A DNA stretch of 64,000 nt from Metellina segmentata. Taxonomy: Eukaryota > Arthropoda > Arachnida > Araneae > Tetragnathidae. The position numbers were made by a program, and so were the translations under genes. Position 1 is the first letter of the stretch. Each line of letters begins with the position of its first letter. Positions 22,061-35,062 of this stretch are shown piece after piece. Where the stretch lies: contig OX375876.1 in the NCBI GenBank assembly GCA_947359465.1, forward strand, positions 71,430,998 through 71,494,997. The letters are read 5' to 3'. A model generated the notes under the pieces. The model ran no database searches and was not told the DNA's origin. It saw only the letters and a program-made list of their open reading frames with translations.

Positions 22061-23170
22061 TATGAAACACTGATTTCGGCGTTTCCTCAAGTAAAACGAA
22101 TCAGCAATTTCAATAATTTTACCCTTGTACTTAATGTTATTTGTATAATAAATATGACTTTGACATCTCTTGTCCTTCATAGAGTTGCACTTTCGACGGT
22201 AAGAAGTTCAGCGTATCGAATGCATTGATAAACTTCAATATCAAACACTGGTATATGTAACTAAAATGTCTTAATCTGACAGAGTGTTGAAGGCCGAAAT
22301 CCGTCTTAACCTACTCGGAACTTTCTGGAGGGTGGCATTGTTCTCACACCAATCTTTCAATCCCAACACAGGAACATTGTATAACTTTAAATTCCTTTTT
22401 TACCAGGCTTTTCTCTCGATAAGAGGATTTGAATTTTTTTTGCTTAAGAACTAAAGAAGAAAAAAATGCTTACGTTGAGAAACTTTTTTTTCTATCCGTG
22501 GAGCGTTATTTTTAACATAATTCGAAAAAACAAACAGTAAAACGTTGAATCACGAGAATCTCCTCTACTGATTCTTCTAAAAATGTCACGTTTAAAACCT
22601 AGAATAAAATCACGTTGAGTTCTTATAAGGATTTTGGCTATACTCGAGGGATTGGTGCCATTTTTATTTTCTTTGAAGATTTAAAACGTTTTTAAAAGAT
22701 CTGGATTTTGAGATTTGTGTACTCACATGAAGACAGATATCTGCATTAATGCACATTAGTGTTACAAACTTTAATGTAAGTACAAAATTCATGCTAGAAA
22801 AAGAAATTACCAAATATAACTAATAATTTATAACTGTACATAAAACAGCACAATCGCAAAGGATTTGTCGAATTAAGATTTTTCTTATAAATGATACTTT
22901 TTATTTACTAATGGGGAAATCCATTTGCGACATTCCTGTCTTCATTCGTATAGTGGTTGTGGCTTTCAGATTATTGACAAGGTATAGTTTATGTTTAGAA
23001 GTATCAGGAAAAGGCGTCCACGCAGTCTATTGGAAAACTTGAGAACTTTTCTATCAACTAGACTCTTGATCATTTTGCTACTTTTCTTTTTACTCCATGC
23101 TATAACTTAATGTGTCACTATGTGGCATAAGGTGGTTAAAAAAACTTTTATTTGACTTTACCATCCTAGT
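22061..23170. other. AT-rich stretch, no gene seen
   Basis: No transposase motif, tRNA-like block or array was recognised. Confidence 0.55.
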
Positions 23171-23385
23171 GGTTGTCTTGACTAGGTATCTAATCATTAG
23201 AAAATATACTAGATCTTGATGAACGAGATATCTCGTCTTGTCTCATCATAATACAAAAACTGACAAGATCTGGATCTAGTCATCATAAAATAATGAACAG
23301 CATCTTAATGTCAAGATATTTCCTCACTAGCAAAAGCTTTCAGATATTGATGGACGAGATATCTCATCAAAACCACAGGCAAGGA
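23171..23385 (+). repeat. GACGAGATATCTCGTC-type dispersed repeat
   Basis: Diverged tandem blocks contain AGATCTTGATGAACGAGATA followed by TCTCGTC at 23212-23240, TGACAAGATCTGGATC at about 23260, and AGATATTGATGGACGAGATA followed by TCTCATCA at 23342-23370. It shares its core with loci at 12.8, 25.1, 43.4 and 46.3 kb. Confidence 0.8.
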
Positions 23386-24364
23386 TGATTCTTCTGGAAT
23401 ATTAATATCCATGTACTCAAAAGTGTCTGGGCATCAAATGTAAAATATTATTTTCTATATACTTAATTTGTAGACCTTAACTTAGTTAGTAACATACATG
23501 ACGCAAAGTTATAACACGATTTTGTGCCGTATTTAGGAGCACTAAAACTATATTTAAAGATGCATAGTATAAAAGTATTTAGACAATGATATGCCAGAAG
23601 AATAACAGTTTATTTAAACGAAGTTAGAGATTTCTTAGACACCTTATTTACGTATAGATATAAAAGAGAGAATTTAAATGGTTGTTCAAAAATAAAACTT
23701 CATTGTGTAATATTAAATTTACTTAGTCTTTTACTTCATTTTGTCCGTTTTTTCTACACTAGTATCTATTTTCAATTTCAACCGTTATTTTAAATTAAGG
23801 AAAGCAATCATTTTGAATAAGTAAGGGGAAAGACACTAGACATATTATGTACTTATCCACAAGGCAAACACTGAAAAAAAAACAGACTGCTGTTTTATAA
23901 TAATAAGAACATAATGAAGACGTTAATAAAAATATTTACAAATTTAAAGATGTGAGCATGTTGAAACTAGAGGAATATTTGCAGCAGAAGCGTTTAATGT
24001 TGCCAAAAAGGGTAGAATAGTGACAGAAGAAAATACATTAAGATGTGTTAAAGTATAAAAGTTTATATGGCATACAAGTATCAATGCATAAGGAATAGAA
24101 ACACATCTTCGTTCATAAAACATTCGCTTTTAAAACCTTTAAATGAATAATAACAAAAAGACCAGCAATCCATATTCTTCTGCATTACCAAAGATACGTT
24201 CTGGATAATCACACAAGTGTTAAACTGTGATATGAACAATGCCAATCGATTATAGTCATTCTAAAATCTGAAGTGAATCTATTTTTATAGCAAAACTAAA
24301 TTAAGTATTGAATTTTCTCTTAGAACACAGATGGGAAGTCTTTTTAATGGTAGAAAGCCCCTCC
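23386..24364. other. AT-rich stretch, no gene seen
   Basis: No recognisable feature. Confidence 0.55.
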
Positions 24365-25012
24365 CAACAGACTAGTTAAAGTCATTACTGATAAAGGGTA
24401 GGCCTAGATAAAATATGACATAGGTCCCGTCGACAACTACCAAACGGGATCCGCTTTTCAAAAAGGTGCGTAGCTGGACATGGACACTGCCAGCCAGAAA
24501 TGGTGATTTGCAATTCTTCATCTGCTTGATCGTGTGTGACCGGTGGTACAACAGTTGTTCTGTCACAATATTCTCTTTCTTGAACATCTGGGCCCAAATT
24601 ATAAACCAGTTGTGGTCTACAGAAATGTGCAACGCTTAACAGGACATAGTTTTACCCCAAATTAGAATGCCGGTCATATCAATCACAATTTAGGATCTAT
24701 TAGGGACAACTGCGGATTATTTTGTTTGATAGCACGTATGGTCTAACAGAGAGCAGATCAATCTTAAAGAGAGAAGGTCACGATTGTGATGCCTATATCT
24801 GGTCAAGCAGAACACCTGAAAATACAGGGTTATTAAAAATGATGAATCAGGTTTTCAAATCCTATTATTTAAAAGTTATGGATAGCACTCATTCCTGTAT
24901 ATCACGTAATGAAAGGGAATACCTCAGATTATGTTGTATCTGTGGTTGTCTCCGCAATGGTAAGATGATTCCGGGAATTCCATATAACCGGAAGATGGTT
25001 ATCTTCGTCTGA
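24365..25012. other. Less AT-rich patch with unassigned open frames
   Basis: Two overlapping minus frames (24372-24632 and 24385-24597) and one plus frame (24722-25012, 96 codons, containing KMMNQVFKSYYLKVMDSTH and CCICGCLRNGKM) lie in a patch richer in GC than its surroundings. A decayed transposon or exon is possible. I recognise no motif and see no terminal repeats. Confidence 0.25.
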
Positions 25013-25059
25013 CTGAGACTGCCATTACCAGTGTGCCTTCAAGTGCTTTCAGCGAGATA

Positions 25060-25262
25060 ACCACATCCACCAAGATCTTACCATTTTTACTAATGACACG
25101 ATATTTCGTCTCGAAGATATTGGCGATTTTCGATGATGACGAGATAAAAAAACTAGTTGGTTTTTCCTAATGACGAGATATCTTGTTCATCAGAATCAGG
25201 TCAGTTTTCTTCTAATGACGTTATAACTCGTCATTAGTAGACTTCAAGACCCAACCACCAGG
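25060..25262 (+). repeat. GACGAGATATCTCGTC-type dispersed repeat
   Basis: Three degenerate units: CCACCAAGATCTTACC with ACTAATGACACGATATTTCG; GATGATGACGAGATAA with CCTAATGACGAGATATCTTG; and TCTAATGACGTTATAACTCG. The first unit closely matches 43665-43715. Confidence 0.8.
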
Positions 25263-26620
25263 AGGGTTTAAAAACACTTCTTGATAGTGATCATAGGAAC
25301 ATTCGCACCACACTAATCCCGCCGAGGAAGGGTAAGTCATATATAGGTCAAATATCAGATATGCGATAGTAAATTTAGTGATCTAACCACATATTATGTA
25401 CACATTAGCATGTTTATGTTTGTCATGTGCTATTTCAGTGTGTTTCCGGGTTAAAACGGGAAATATGTCGTTCAGATAAGTTTATTAAGAAATTTGGAAG
25501 CTATAGTCCATAGGTTTAGAAGGCAAGTTCTTTCAAATCAATAAATAGCAAAACTGTATGAATATTGCTTGTATCATACACACAACACTTCTAAATATTC
25601 TGTAGTACATCTTACAAAATTTTAATTAGATTGTATTCGGAAGTAAGATTTTGTGCTTAAATATACATAAATATTAAATGTGAATTAATATGAAAATAAT
25701 CATTTGTCCAAAATCGGTAATGAAAATAATTTTAAAGTATTAAAATTTTTTTATGTAAATGTAAACTTAAGTAAATACAAGCAAATAGAATTACAAATTA
25801 AAATTCTTAATAATATACGTATAAGAATATATTTTTTGAAATACTTTATGAGAAATAAACAATTAAATACAGATTACATAGTATTATAAAACATAACGTC
25901 AAATGTTGAGCTTCAATTAAATTTATAAAATCATACATCACACTTCCTTGAGAATGTTACCATAACTGTAATATTACTAAAAATTGAATTTTTATAAAAG
26001 TTTCAGAAAAGATTAAAAACTGCTTACCCAGTTAACCTTTTAATTTAAAATTTTTATCTCTTTATATAATAGTGTAGTAGCATTTCTCCCATGATTTATT
26101 GTAAATATTTCTTTGCGTGTAATATAATTGTTTATTATTTGAGAAAATAAATTGTTCCTAGTCCCAAGAAAGGGTAGAAATTTTTAATAATTTAATCACA
26201 TAATAATGCTTTAAAGCTTATGAATAATACATCATTTCACAAATAGAAGAAATTGGATAGAATATGATCATTTAAAAAGTGAAATATTTATTAATGTTTG
26301 AAAGGTATTCGAATCTGAATATTCAATTGATGGTCCAACGGAAGGCTTCAGAGCAAAATTATCAAACGCATGTTATTTTAAACTTTGAAGAATCCCAAGA
26401 GATACTTGTTTACCTTACAGTTTAACATAATCATAACTTATTCAAAAATGAATTGATTTTAATTATTCACACAAACAAATTTTTTCTGTTATTTTAATAA
26501 GCTTTGACAAAAACCTTATTGCAGCGTTTTATGTCAAGTATACTGTGTTTTTATTTTTCCATAAAATGGGTCGATGATTTGATGCTTTTGAAAATTTAGT
26601 TACGATACAAAATAATGTCC
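25263..26620. other. Very AT-rich stretch, no gene seen
   Basis: The 61-aa lysine/isoleucine-rich frame at 25704-25889 is typical of chance in AT-rich DNA. Confidence 0.6.
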
Positions 26621-26625
26621 TGTGA

Positions 26626-27110
26626 GTGGTTAGAGACTATATACCTCATATTTTGAAAACTTTTGGATTTTAACTAAAACTTTTTCATGTTATTTCCAGA
26701 TAGTACCTTGAACATAATTTTCCATTGATTGATTTATCAGAAACAAACTAAGCCATCATGAGATGGTTCTGAAAAAAAACTGAAACTTTCTTTATGTTAC
26801 TTCATAGTTTGCCACCAGTCATGATTAATGCACTATTCGTAATTTCATAAGGTATATGAAATCGAAGTATATATAAATGAATGATTAGAGTCTATATACC
26901 TCATATTTTGACAATTATTGATTTTGAACTGAAACTTTATGTTATATCCAGATAGTACCTTGAACAGAATTTTTCATTGATTGATTTGTCAGAAACAAAC
27001 TAAGCTTTCTTGAGGAGGTTCTAAAAATAAAAAAAAACTGAAACTCTTTTATGTTACTTCCAGATAGACACTAAACAATACTTTTCATTGATTGATTTAG
27101 TAGAGAAAAA
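26626..27110. repeat. Diverged direct repeats, two and a half copies
   Basis: TATATACCTCATATTTTG occurs at about 26639 and 26893. CCAGATAGTACCTTGAACA is at 26696 and 26948, with a degenerate third form at 27060. CATTGATTGATTT is near 26725, 26980 and 27090. Spacings are about 253 bp and then 112 bp, so the third copy is truncated. The unit is unidentified. Confidence 0.85.
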
Positions 27111-29215
27111 CTTTAGTCTGAAAAAAGTTGCCTAATAGTTTGTCTCAAGGCACGTGGCATATATTGCAATAGACATGGGAACAAATCGACTAGTGCTGGA
27201 GTGGTTATATGGAGCGGATGATTTACATGCTTATCTAGAAGGTCTACTAGACTTCTAATCAACAGATAAATGTTTACTAGAAATAACTGAAATGCTTTAT
27301 TGAATAACAAAGCACGTATTCCATTTTCTTTGTCCTGAGTCGTACGAGTCGCTTATTTTCGACTTCTTACCAGGCAAGACTACCAACAAAGACTACACTG
27401 CATTGGAATGGTGAAATCAGTAATCTGTTCATTTTGCAAACTGACCGAAATCTGGACATCAACTCCCACGAATTCATTAGAATTCAATTTCAAACACTGT
27501 AGTTGATGTTTTTAAGCCATATTTAATCTCTTCAGATCTCAATTAGGTTGTTAGCCGACTGCAAGATGAAAAGGTGGTGAAAGTTAAAGGATAAAATGAT
27601 GATTTACTTGACAGGCATTTCTACGCAAATGGAAAATATGCGTGGAATTATTCAGATAAGGACGATTCAGAAAAGGATTACAAAAGCCAAGAGAAATAAG
27701 GAATACATAACCATTATATGATAACTTCCTTGAAATGTCTCAATTCAATTACAGTGGTTTGGAAATATATTATTCTGTTAAATTCAAAATAGGTAAAATG
27801 TAATAAAGTATTCCTAAACGTTGCAATGTGTATATAGCAAAAAAGGTTACTTCACCATACAAATCACTGAGTAATACAGCTAAATATGATTTATTGTTCT
27901 TAATAAATATAACCAACTGTGTTTTGCTTCGAAACAAATAGATAAATGTATCCTGTATTTATTTATCGCTTTCTGTTTCCTTTGATTCCAATCAATGGGG
28001 TAATACTTGCGGAGAATAAACAACCACTCTTTGCTAACTTCCTTGAAATGCCTTAAGAAAACAATAAGAAAAGTGGCTCTGGATATGTGACTTGTATCCT
28101 AATCCAGCAGTCATGCTTCAGGCGTTTAATGATGTTGATTCAACCGGCGTCAAATGAGATTGGACAAAACTTCTCAAGTTTCTTATACCCTGCTCTTTTT
28201 AAAAAATTTCTAGAAGCACCCGATAGTTTTAAACAAATACACCTTGATCCTTTGCTAAGTACGTCTTTGTCCCCAACAGTTCAGGATAAGGAAGATTACT
28301 TATTTAATTATATTTAAAGACACTACGCTAGCAGCATTAGAACTTAAGGCGGAGGGAGGCAAGAAAAACAAATGCAAGGATGTCAATGAAATTCTGATTT
28401 CCTAAGTAAGTGGCTCTCTTACTTTAGCCATTCAAATTATTAACAGCTCGCTTATGAGTCACTGGTTTTGAAGATAAACACTTGGGAATTTCATACTGTC
28501 GCAACGATATCCGATGCGGAAGCAAAACTTGATAAATGACGCCTTTGTATTCCTCCTGACGGAGCCTTGAGAATTGACATTTGTTTATCCTCGATGCACC
28601 CTGTGTTAAGTGTCAAATACAAATGCGTCGATTTAAAGAGAACGGTGCTATTTTATTAATATATTTCATACCATGTCAGTTTCATGGACGCCAAATGACG
28701 TGCAATTGATAAGTATATAGCTTCGAAACTTATACCGAGGAACGAACATTCTCTGAAGTAGAAGAGTTTATTGCATACATAGTAATATTTATATTTACGG
28801 TTGCATAAAAAGCCGGTTTAGAGAGAAATGACATATTCCCATGAATTTATTTGACAGTAAATATAATTCACGCAAGCGTTTCCACGAGCTTCAATCTGTC
28901 GTATTTCTCTGGCAGAACTATTTATTTCAGAAAGATTAAATTCGGTTTGCATGATGAGCTGTCTGAGATAAGTTGTTATATGTCTAAATCTTAGGTCTTC
29001 TCATAAGTAGTGATATTTTTATTGGGTCAAAGTGAATGCTGTGAAGTTTTACAGTAATCGTGTATGTTTTATGAGAATTAAAAAAAAATGTTGCAACTAT
29101 GTGTCGGATTAATTTTTCACACTGTAATATGAGAAAAAAAAAGGTGTTATCATGATTACCAACATTATGGATACAATAAGCTTCTTCGTGAATACCTAGG
29201 TATTATATTGCATTA
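27111..29215. other. No gene recognised
   Basis: Scattered short frames only. One at 28087-28317 (76 codons, MTCILIQQSCFRRLMMLIQ...) has balanced composition but no recognisable domain. Confidence 0.4.
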
Positions 29216-29217
29216 AG

Positions 29218-29330
29218 GGATGTATTGAAAACAACTGTGACGATTGAGACAAACTGTTGAAGGAAAAATGCCTGAATTAAGAGAAAGGCGTAATTTTCAT
29301 CATGACAACGCATGTAAATATGACCAGGTC
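29218..29330 (+). pseudogene. mariner-type transposase fragment
   Basis: The plus strand reads LRQTVEGKMPELRERR then NFHHDNACKYD. This corresponds to the region around the second catalytic aspartate (KRPELW...HHDNAPAH) of mariner transposases. Only about 35 codons are recognisable, and an upstream stop breaks the frame. It is a different mariner lineage from the element at 564-1850, which has HQDNAPVH. Confidence 0.55.
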
Positions 29331-29364
29331 ATAAAAAACGGCAAAATCTTGATGTCGAGATATG

Positions 29365-29500
29365 GTAGATTAGTACTTTCAATTTATATTGCATTGGAGC
29401 AACAGGCACGGGATCAAACCCGAAGGGAAAGATCCGAGAACGATATCATGTAATTTTGAAACATGTTCAGATGGGATTCTCGATGACGAAATAGTTCGTC
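29365..29500 (-). mobile_element. SINE 3' fragment
   Basis: TTGCATTGGAGCAACAGGC, GGGATCAAACCCGAAGGGAA and GTAATTTTGAAACATG match in minus orientation the body and 3' end of the tRNA-derived SINE family. The head is missing. Confidence 0.7.
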
Positions 29501-32500
29501 ACCAGCACAATTGTTAAGAATGAGCGATAATAATTTAAGTATCGAAACTTAAAAAATCTATCTTTATGGGGGAAAATACCTTTGGAAGACTATGCAAATC
29601 CAATTAACTGTAAAAAATAGTACAATCATCATTTGAAAAAAAAAATTTTGTTCCTGTTTAAATGGGAGATATTAGGCAATTGCTTCAGAGAAAAACACGT
29701 GTTATTACTTCACATTTCATCCTTACCATCTCATAGTTACCCATACTGTATGATTGGTTAGTATCGTTAGATGGGTTGTACTATCAAAATTAAGCACATT
29801 TCATGCTTTAACTTTGATTTTCAATATTGTAAAAATAATCTATCACAATATGAATAGTAGCACTCAAGGAAAACAATACATATCTGCATTTATTTAATTT
29901 GACTAACATCTCGATACTGGAATCATTGATACTATGCTTCTAAAAATGTACTTTATTGAGTTGACAGATCTCGCAAGTTTGGATACATGCGAGTGTGTAG
30001 CAATGAATCTGAAGAGAAAAATTACAAAAACAAATGCTTACGAATCAACGCTTAAAACGCAAGATTCGCTTATTCCATCATAACTTTAATTACATATCAA
30101 GCTGAACAGTTAAGCCGCTTTGAAACCCTGCTTAAAGTCCTACCCAAAAAAGAAAAATATCACTTTCATGTAACATTTAACTTGCGCATCATAAAAACCG
30201 TCTTTAAAAAAAGTTTAATACATATAATATCTACGATTGGAAACAATGGTTATAACCGTAATCCTATCAACTTCATAAAGCTCTTATAATGGGATTTGTG
30301 AATAATGTTACGAATCCTATTATTTTTAAGTAAAGCATCTAAAAAATCTGACAAAAGCCATGAATATTATTTTTCTGATCCAAACTACTCTTTAAATATT
30401 CGAAAAAACACGAGAGATAAAAACTGTTTCGATTGTATTATAAAAGATCGTTCCAACTGGGGAATTTTCTAAGAAAGTATGGGAAGGATATTACATTTTC
30501 GTAGGTCAAAGTAGAAAATTCAATTTATTGCTTTATTGATATTTGGATGTAAAATGGCTATTATATTTAATTGGTTTATTAAAAGTCCACATGTATGTTT
30601 TGAAGTATTTTTAATTCTTGATTGCTCATTTTCTATTATGAACGAAACAGTAGAATAAAGTATATGTATCATTAAAAAGCCTAAACATGCAAAAACGTAT
30701 AAAAAGCTGAAGAACTGAAAATACAAAAAGTAAAGAACCAAGACAAAAAACGCCAAAAAGAAAATAATCGAAAAATGGGTGTTTAATCAACCAAGAACCA
30801 TGGTTCAGAACTGTCCCTTTATGCGAGCTGAAACTGCGAACATACATAGCATGTCAAGCATTATAATGCAATTATTCAAAGGTTCAATTCCAAAGGGAAG
30901 TTTAATAATGCTTGGATAATTTCAAAAATTGGAAGGACACCACAATTTTAGAAAAGCATAAATACAGTACCAAGCAACATACTTAAACCGTTAAAAGAAT
31001 TATAAAAAAATAATGCTTTATTAGCAATTTAAAAAGAAGGAATGTCAGCTGGAAATCCAGTAGTACCTATAACGAGGTATAACAGACTTCCTAGCTGACA
31101 CCATCTCTTTCTGATATGGGTAGTATATCCTTATTCTTTTTTTAGCTTTTTATGGTCTAGTATTGCTCTTGGTACGTATGTATACTGTTTTGAGCTTATA
31201 GTGTCCTTTTATGTTTTGATATTCTGATTTTAACTTATGTCAGTATCTTTTTAACTGATTACTGACTTTGTCACTAATTTATATTTTTTCCATCTTGTGT
31301 TGTCTTGGTCAGGCTCCTCCATGATGGTACACCAACAATTCTTTATTTCTTAAAATTCTGAAAGATCTCTCGTTTTCTGTAATTGCATCTTTGAATTATT
31401 TAATATATTTATATAATGACAGTGAAGTAAGAATAATGTTTTTAAGTTCAATTCGCGAAGACTGAAGATATTATTACTTTTCATGAATAAGAAAAGTCGT
31501 TTATTTTCTTAAAATGACTAAGTACCAGTGTTTATAGAAACAGGTAGGCATCAAAAACCAATGGGAGATCATTTATAACACCACTGTTCAACGATAAACA
31601 AACAAAACTTTAAAGAAATCCTTTGACTTTTAATTTCTTGGTAAGCCTGGGAAAATCAAATGGCAAAACTTGGATACATATTATTCCAGAAATGAAGCAA
31701 CTTTAGATGCATATTTTAAAATGTGCAAACATTTACAATTGATCACAAATAAGTGTAAATTACTGGATAAATGCAGAAACAAAATTGGATTTGATCAAAG
31801 TCATGTTAATGAAAAAGGAATGTAACCTGTCACACTAATATTTAATAAAAAAATATTCTTTAAATGAGTTATTGATATCACCTCTTTTCTCACTTAAGTA
31901 CTCTCCCCTTGTCAAATCAATCCATGTGACCGCTTTCTTGATGATTTGTAGCATTACTTCTGAGAAGCTTGATGCCCTGTTAAAGAACCTCATGGATACG
32001 AGAATTTTAAGGGATATCCTATTAGCGATCTTCAAACTATTGCGACATATGAGTCTGACTCAATTTTAAAACTTAAGACTGGGATCTATTGATTTATATA
32101 TTATTTACATGATACAGACATATCATCCTTAGAATCCATTCAAATGATGGTTACTTGAGCCATATGATAAAGTCTGCAAAACTTAGTAGTACTTGGAAAC
32201 TGATCCCTAGTACTTGCATTAAATTAGGTTGCATAGTGCAGACGTCCATTGTTAAGCTTTATTTTGTCATGTTGCTAATTAATTTATGATCAGTTTAGAG
32301 TGCGATCGATATTACGCTGCTATTTTTTTTATCCAATCAGTCGTAGAAACAGTTATAAGGTTCAATCATTAGATGTCCGCAACACTTGTATTACACTTAA
32401 GAGTACTAGATTACTTTCATTTTATGTGGCTACATATTGACACGAACTCCAAATGGTGTTTCTTCAACAACTCCAAGATTTAGGATAAGATTTGCACAGA

Positions 32501-32718
32501 AGTTTATATTTAGCTTACATAGAATTGTGATTAATTTAGAGCCGTTTGTCGACATGAAAGTTAGTGCCGCTCAATGATATTTCGGAAATAGCATCAAAAT
32601 AAACATAAATACGAACCCTTATGCAATTGAAAAGCATATTAATTTGTGGTAGATAATACTTCAAGTTCAACGATAATTTTGGCTTGACTGAGCAGCACCA
32701 GCAACTGAATAACAAGAT

Positions 32719-32760
<42 letters not shown>

Positions 32761-34605
32761 AATGGCTAAAGCCATATCGAAAAATAAGACAATGATTATG
32801 TCACGTATCCAGGCATAATGAAAATGTAAAGAAAAGACAGATTAAAGTTCTACATAGAAGCATGTGGTTTCTATCCATTACTTCTCCAGAATCACAATAG
32901 AAAATAAGGCTCGGTGGAGATGCTAAAGCAAAGAAATGTGAAATAAGGCAGTCATGACCTGTTATCAAAGTACTAGAGACAATCGAATATTATTTTGACA
33001 GACTGTTCAACTTTATTAGTACTAATTCAATAAAAATATTTACATTTTTATAAGTTCAGAAAGTAGCCAGCACATTATAATACCAAACTACGAGCAACAT
33101 TCTTCAGAAAATTTACCATTGGGGTGCATCTTAAGAATCCACATAGGAGGGTGAATCAGCGTGCATAGTAAAGTCGCCTGTGTTATGATATAATGACCTG
33201 AAGTATAAAGGGGCCTCTGAGAAATGTGAAAAGTTTTTGTACAATAATGGACAGTCTATTTTCTAAGATAATAATAGTTAATCTTATCATTGAGTGTATA
33301 GAATGTGAAATATATCCAACTATTGTATAAAGGAAAGGGATTTTAGTTCCCGGGTTCACGTCAAACGTTAAGTACTAGCAATACACATTTTTATTCCATG
33401 GTACTCCGTCATTCAACTTGGTACTAAGGTCATAATTGCAGATGGGGTGCCGTGATCCTCTTAAGTGGAAGACAATCTGTCATTAGATACGGTATTACTA
33501 AACGTAACAAATATTTCTTATTGATTCCAAAGTAACAAACTTTTTGTCCCCACATATGCTCACTCCTCCTAAGTTGATCAATGGCTGAACCTGCCAGTGA
33601 AGAGAAATACAGAGAACACGTGTTAAAATATTGGTGGACAGGGCTTTATAGTAACAACATAAATACAGTTCCCAACTGACCAGATGTCCAATAGGAAAAC
33701 CCAGTGGTGATTTTAAACATGTAATGGACTGATCATCTCTCAAGGAAAACACATCAATCAGTAGTTATTCTCAAGGATATGAGCAAGATCTTCCCTTGCG
33801 GAAAGACAATAGTAACTGTACTATTAAAAGTAACGCTTGCTCATGATTTCAACTCAATTAACACCAATAAAGTCTTTAAACCGTTTGCCTATTTAGTGGG
33901 TGGTATACTTTTTACCAACCAGTCTGGTCCCAAGCAAATACCCCCTAATCAGTAAACCAACTAACGTAAATTCTCAAAGAATTTTAATGGACGGAAAACC
34001 CCGTCAAGGATTGTAACATTGTGAAGAATTTGCAAAGGACGGAGGATTGACGTGCGGACTCTAACATTCCAATTTTCAATAGTTTTCTCATTAATCGTCG
34101 TCCAGCGGAGGTCGGATATCGTTAAATGTCACGAGTCATTTCCTGGGGAACTAAATCGTGTTCCGCCGACTAAAATGCTGTTGACTTAGTGGATTGGAAA
34201 ACCGATAACAACGAGCACTCTCAAGCGCTATGGAACAATAACCATTACTAAACTAATGCAACAGCGCAACACACACGCATTAAGTCTTAGGCACAGCCCT
34301 CCTGGTATGTTAAGCTATAAATGCGCTAATGTATTAAGTGTGGCTGAATACTTAAACTCGTGTAATGAGGGAAGGTAACATGGTTACAGTGGTATCGACG
34401 GAAAAGGTAGCGGATGTTTATTGCGCGTGAAAGATAATGGCGTGATTAATTTTAATAAATGGTCACTCGGACTCTGAAATTCACTCTACGGATGCCTCGT
34501 GCAAAATGTCCGCAATTTCTGGAGGAAATGACTCTGAATGCTTGGCGTTTCCAGAGTCATTTCGGCCTGAGAGGTATGGTCGCTGTCGTAAATAGCGAGG
34601 GACCT
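29501..34605. other. Long AT-rich stretch without recognised genes
   Basis: Contains a (TA)n microsatellite at about 32720-32758. Short frames (30520-30847, 31835-32069, 33498-33752) show no domain. Nothing else was noticed across these 5 kb. Confidence 0.5.
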
Positions 34606-34610
34606 CTGCA

Positions 34611-35062
34611 GAGTTCTCGGAGGGTAATGATAAACAAACGTACAGGCATAGAGTGGCGTAAACATGAATGGATGCAGTGGATGGTTCTTCTGAGCAGTGT
34701 TTGAAAACGAAAAAGGTACGAACATTGAAGGGATGACGATATAAGATTATACTTTGATGGTGATTTTATTAAACAGTCATTTATGATTGTTTGGCATGAA
34801 CTTATAATGCTTAATTTCACTAAATCTGATAGAAGTACAGACGTCCTAATCAATTAGGCAACTATTTGTATACAGTATAGTGCTCGGAGAATAATGTTAA
34901 ACAAACGCCAAAGTAAAGAGAAGGCAATTGTGTACGAATGAATGAATGCCATGGAATGATTATGGTGGCCAGTATTTCAAAATAGTAGAAACATTTGAGG
35001 AAATTAGACACAAAATTATACTCTGATGGTGGGTTTATTAATCAGTTGCATTCGAGTGGAAT
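34611..35062. repeat. Diverged tandem duplication, unit about 266 bp
   Basis: CTCGGAGGGTAATGATAAAC at about 34616 recurs as CTCGGAGAATAATGTTAAAC at about 34882. ATTATACTTTGATGGTGATT recurs as ATTATACTCTGATGGTGGGT. The copies are old and carry gaps. An 81-aa plus frame at 34459-34704 overlaps the first copy; it is not preserved in the second, which argues against coding. Confidence 0.75.
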
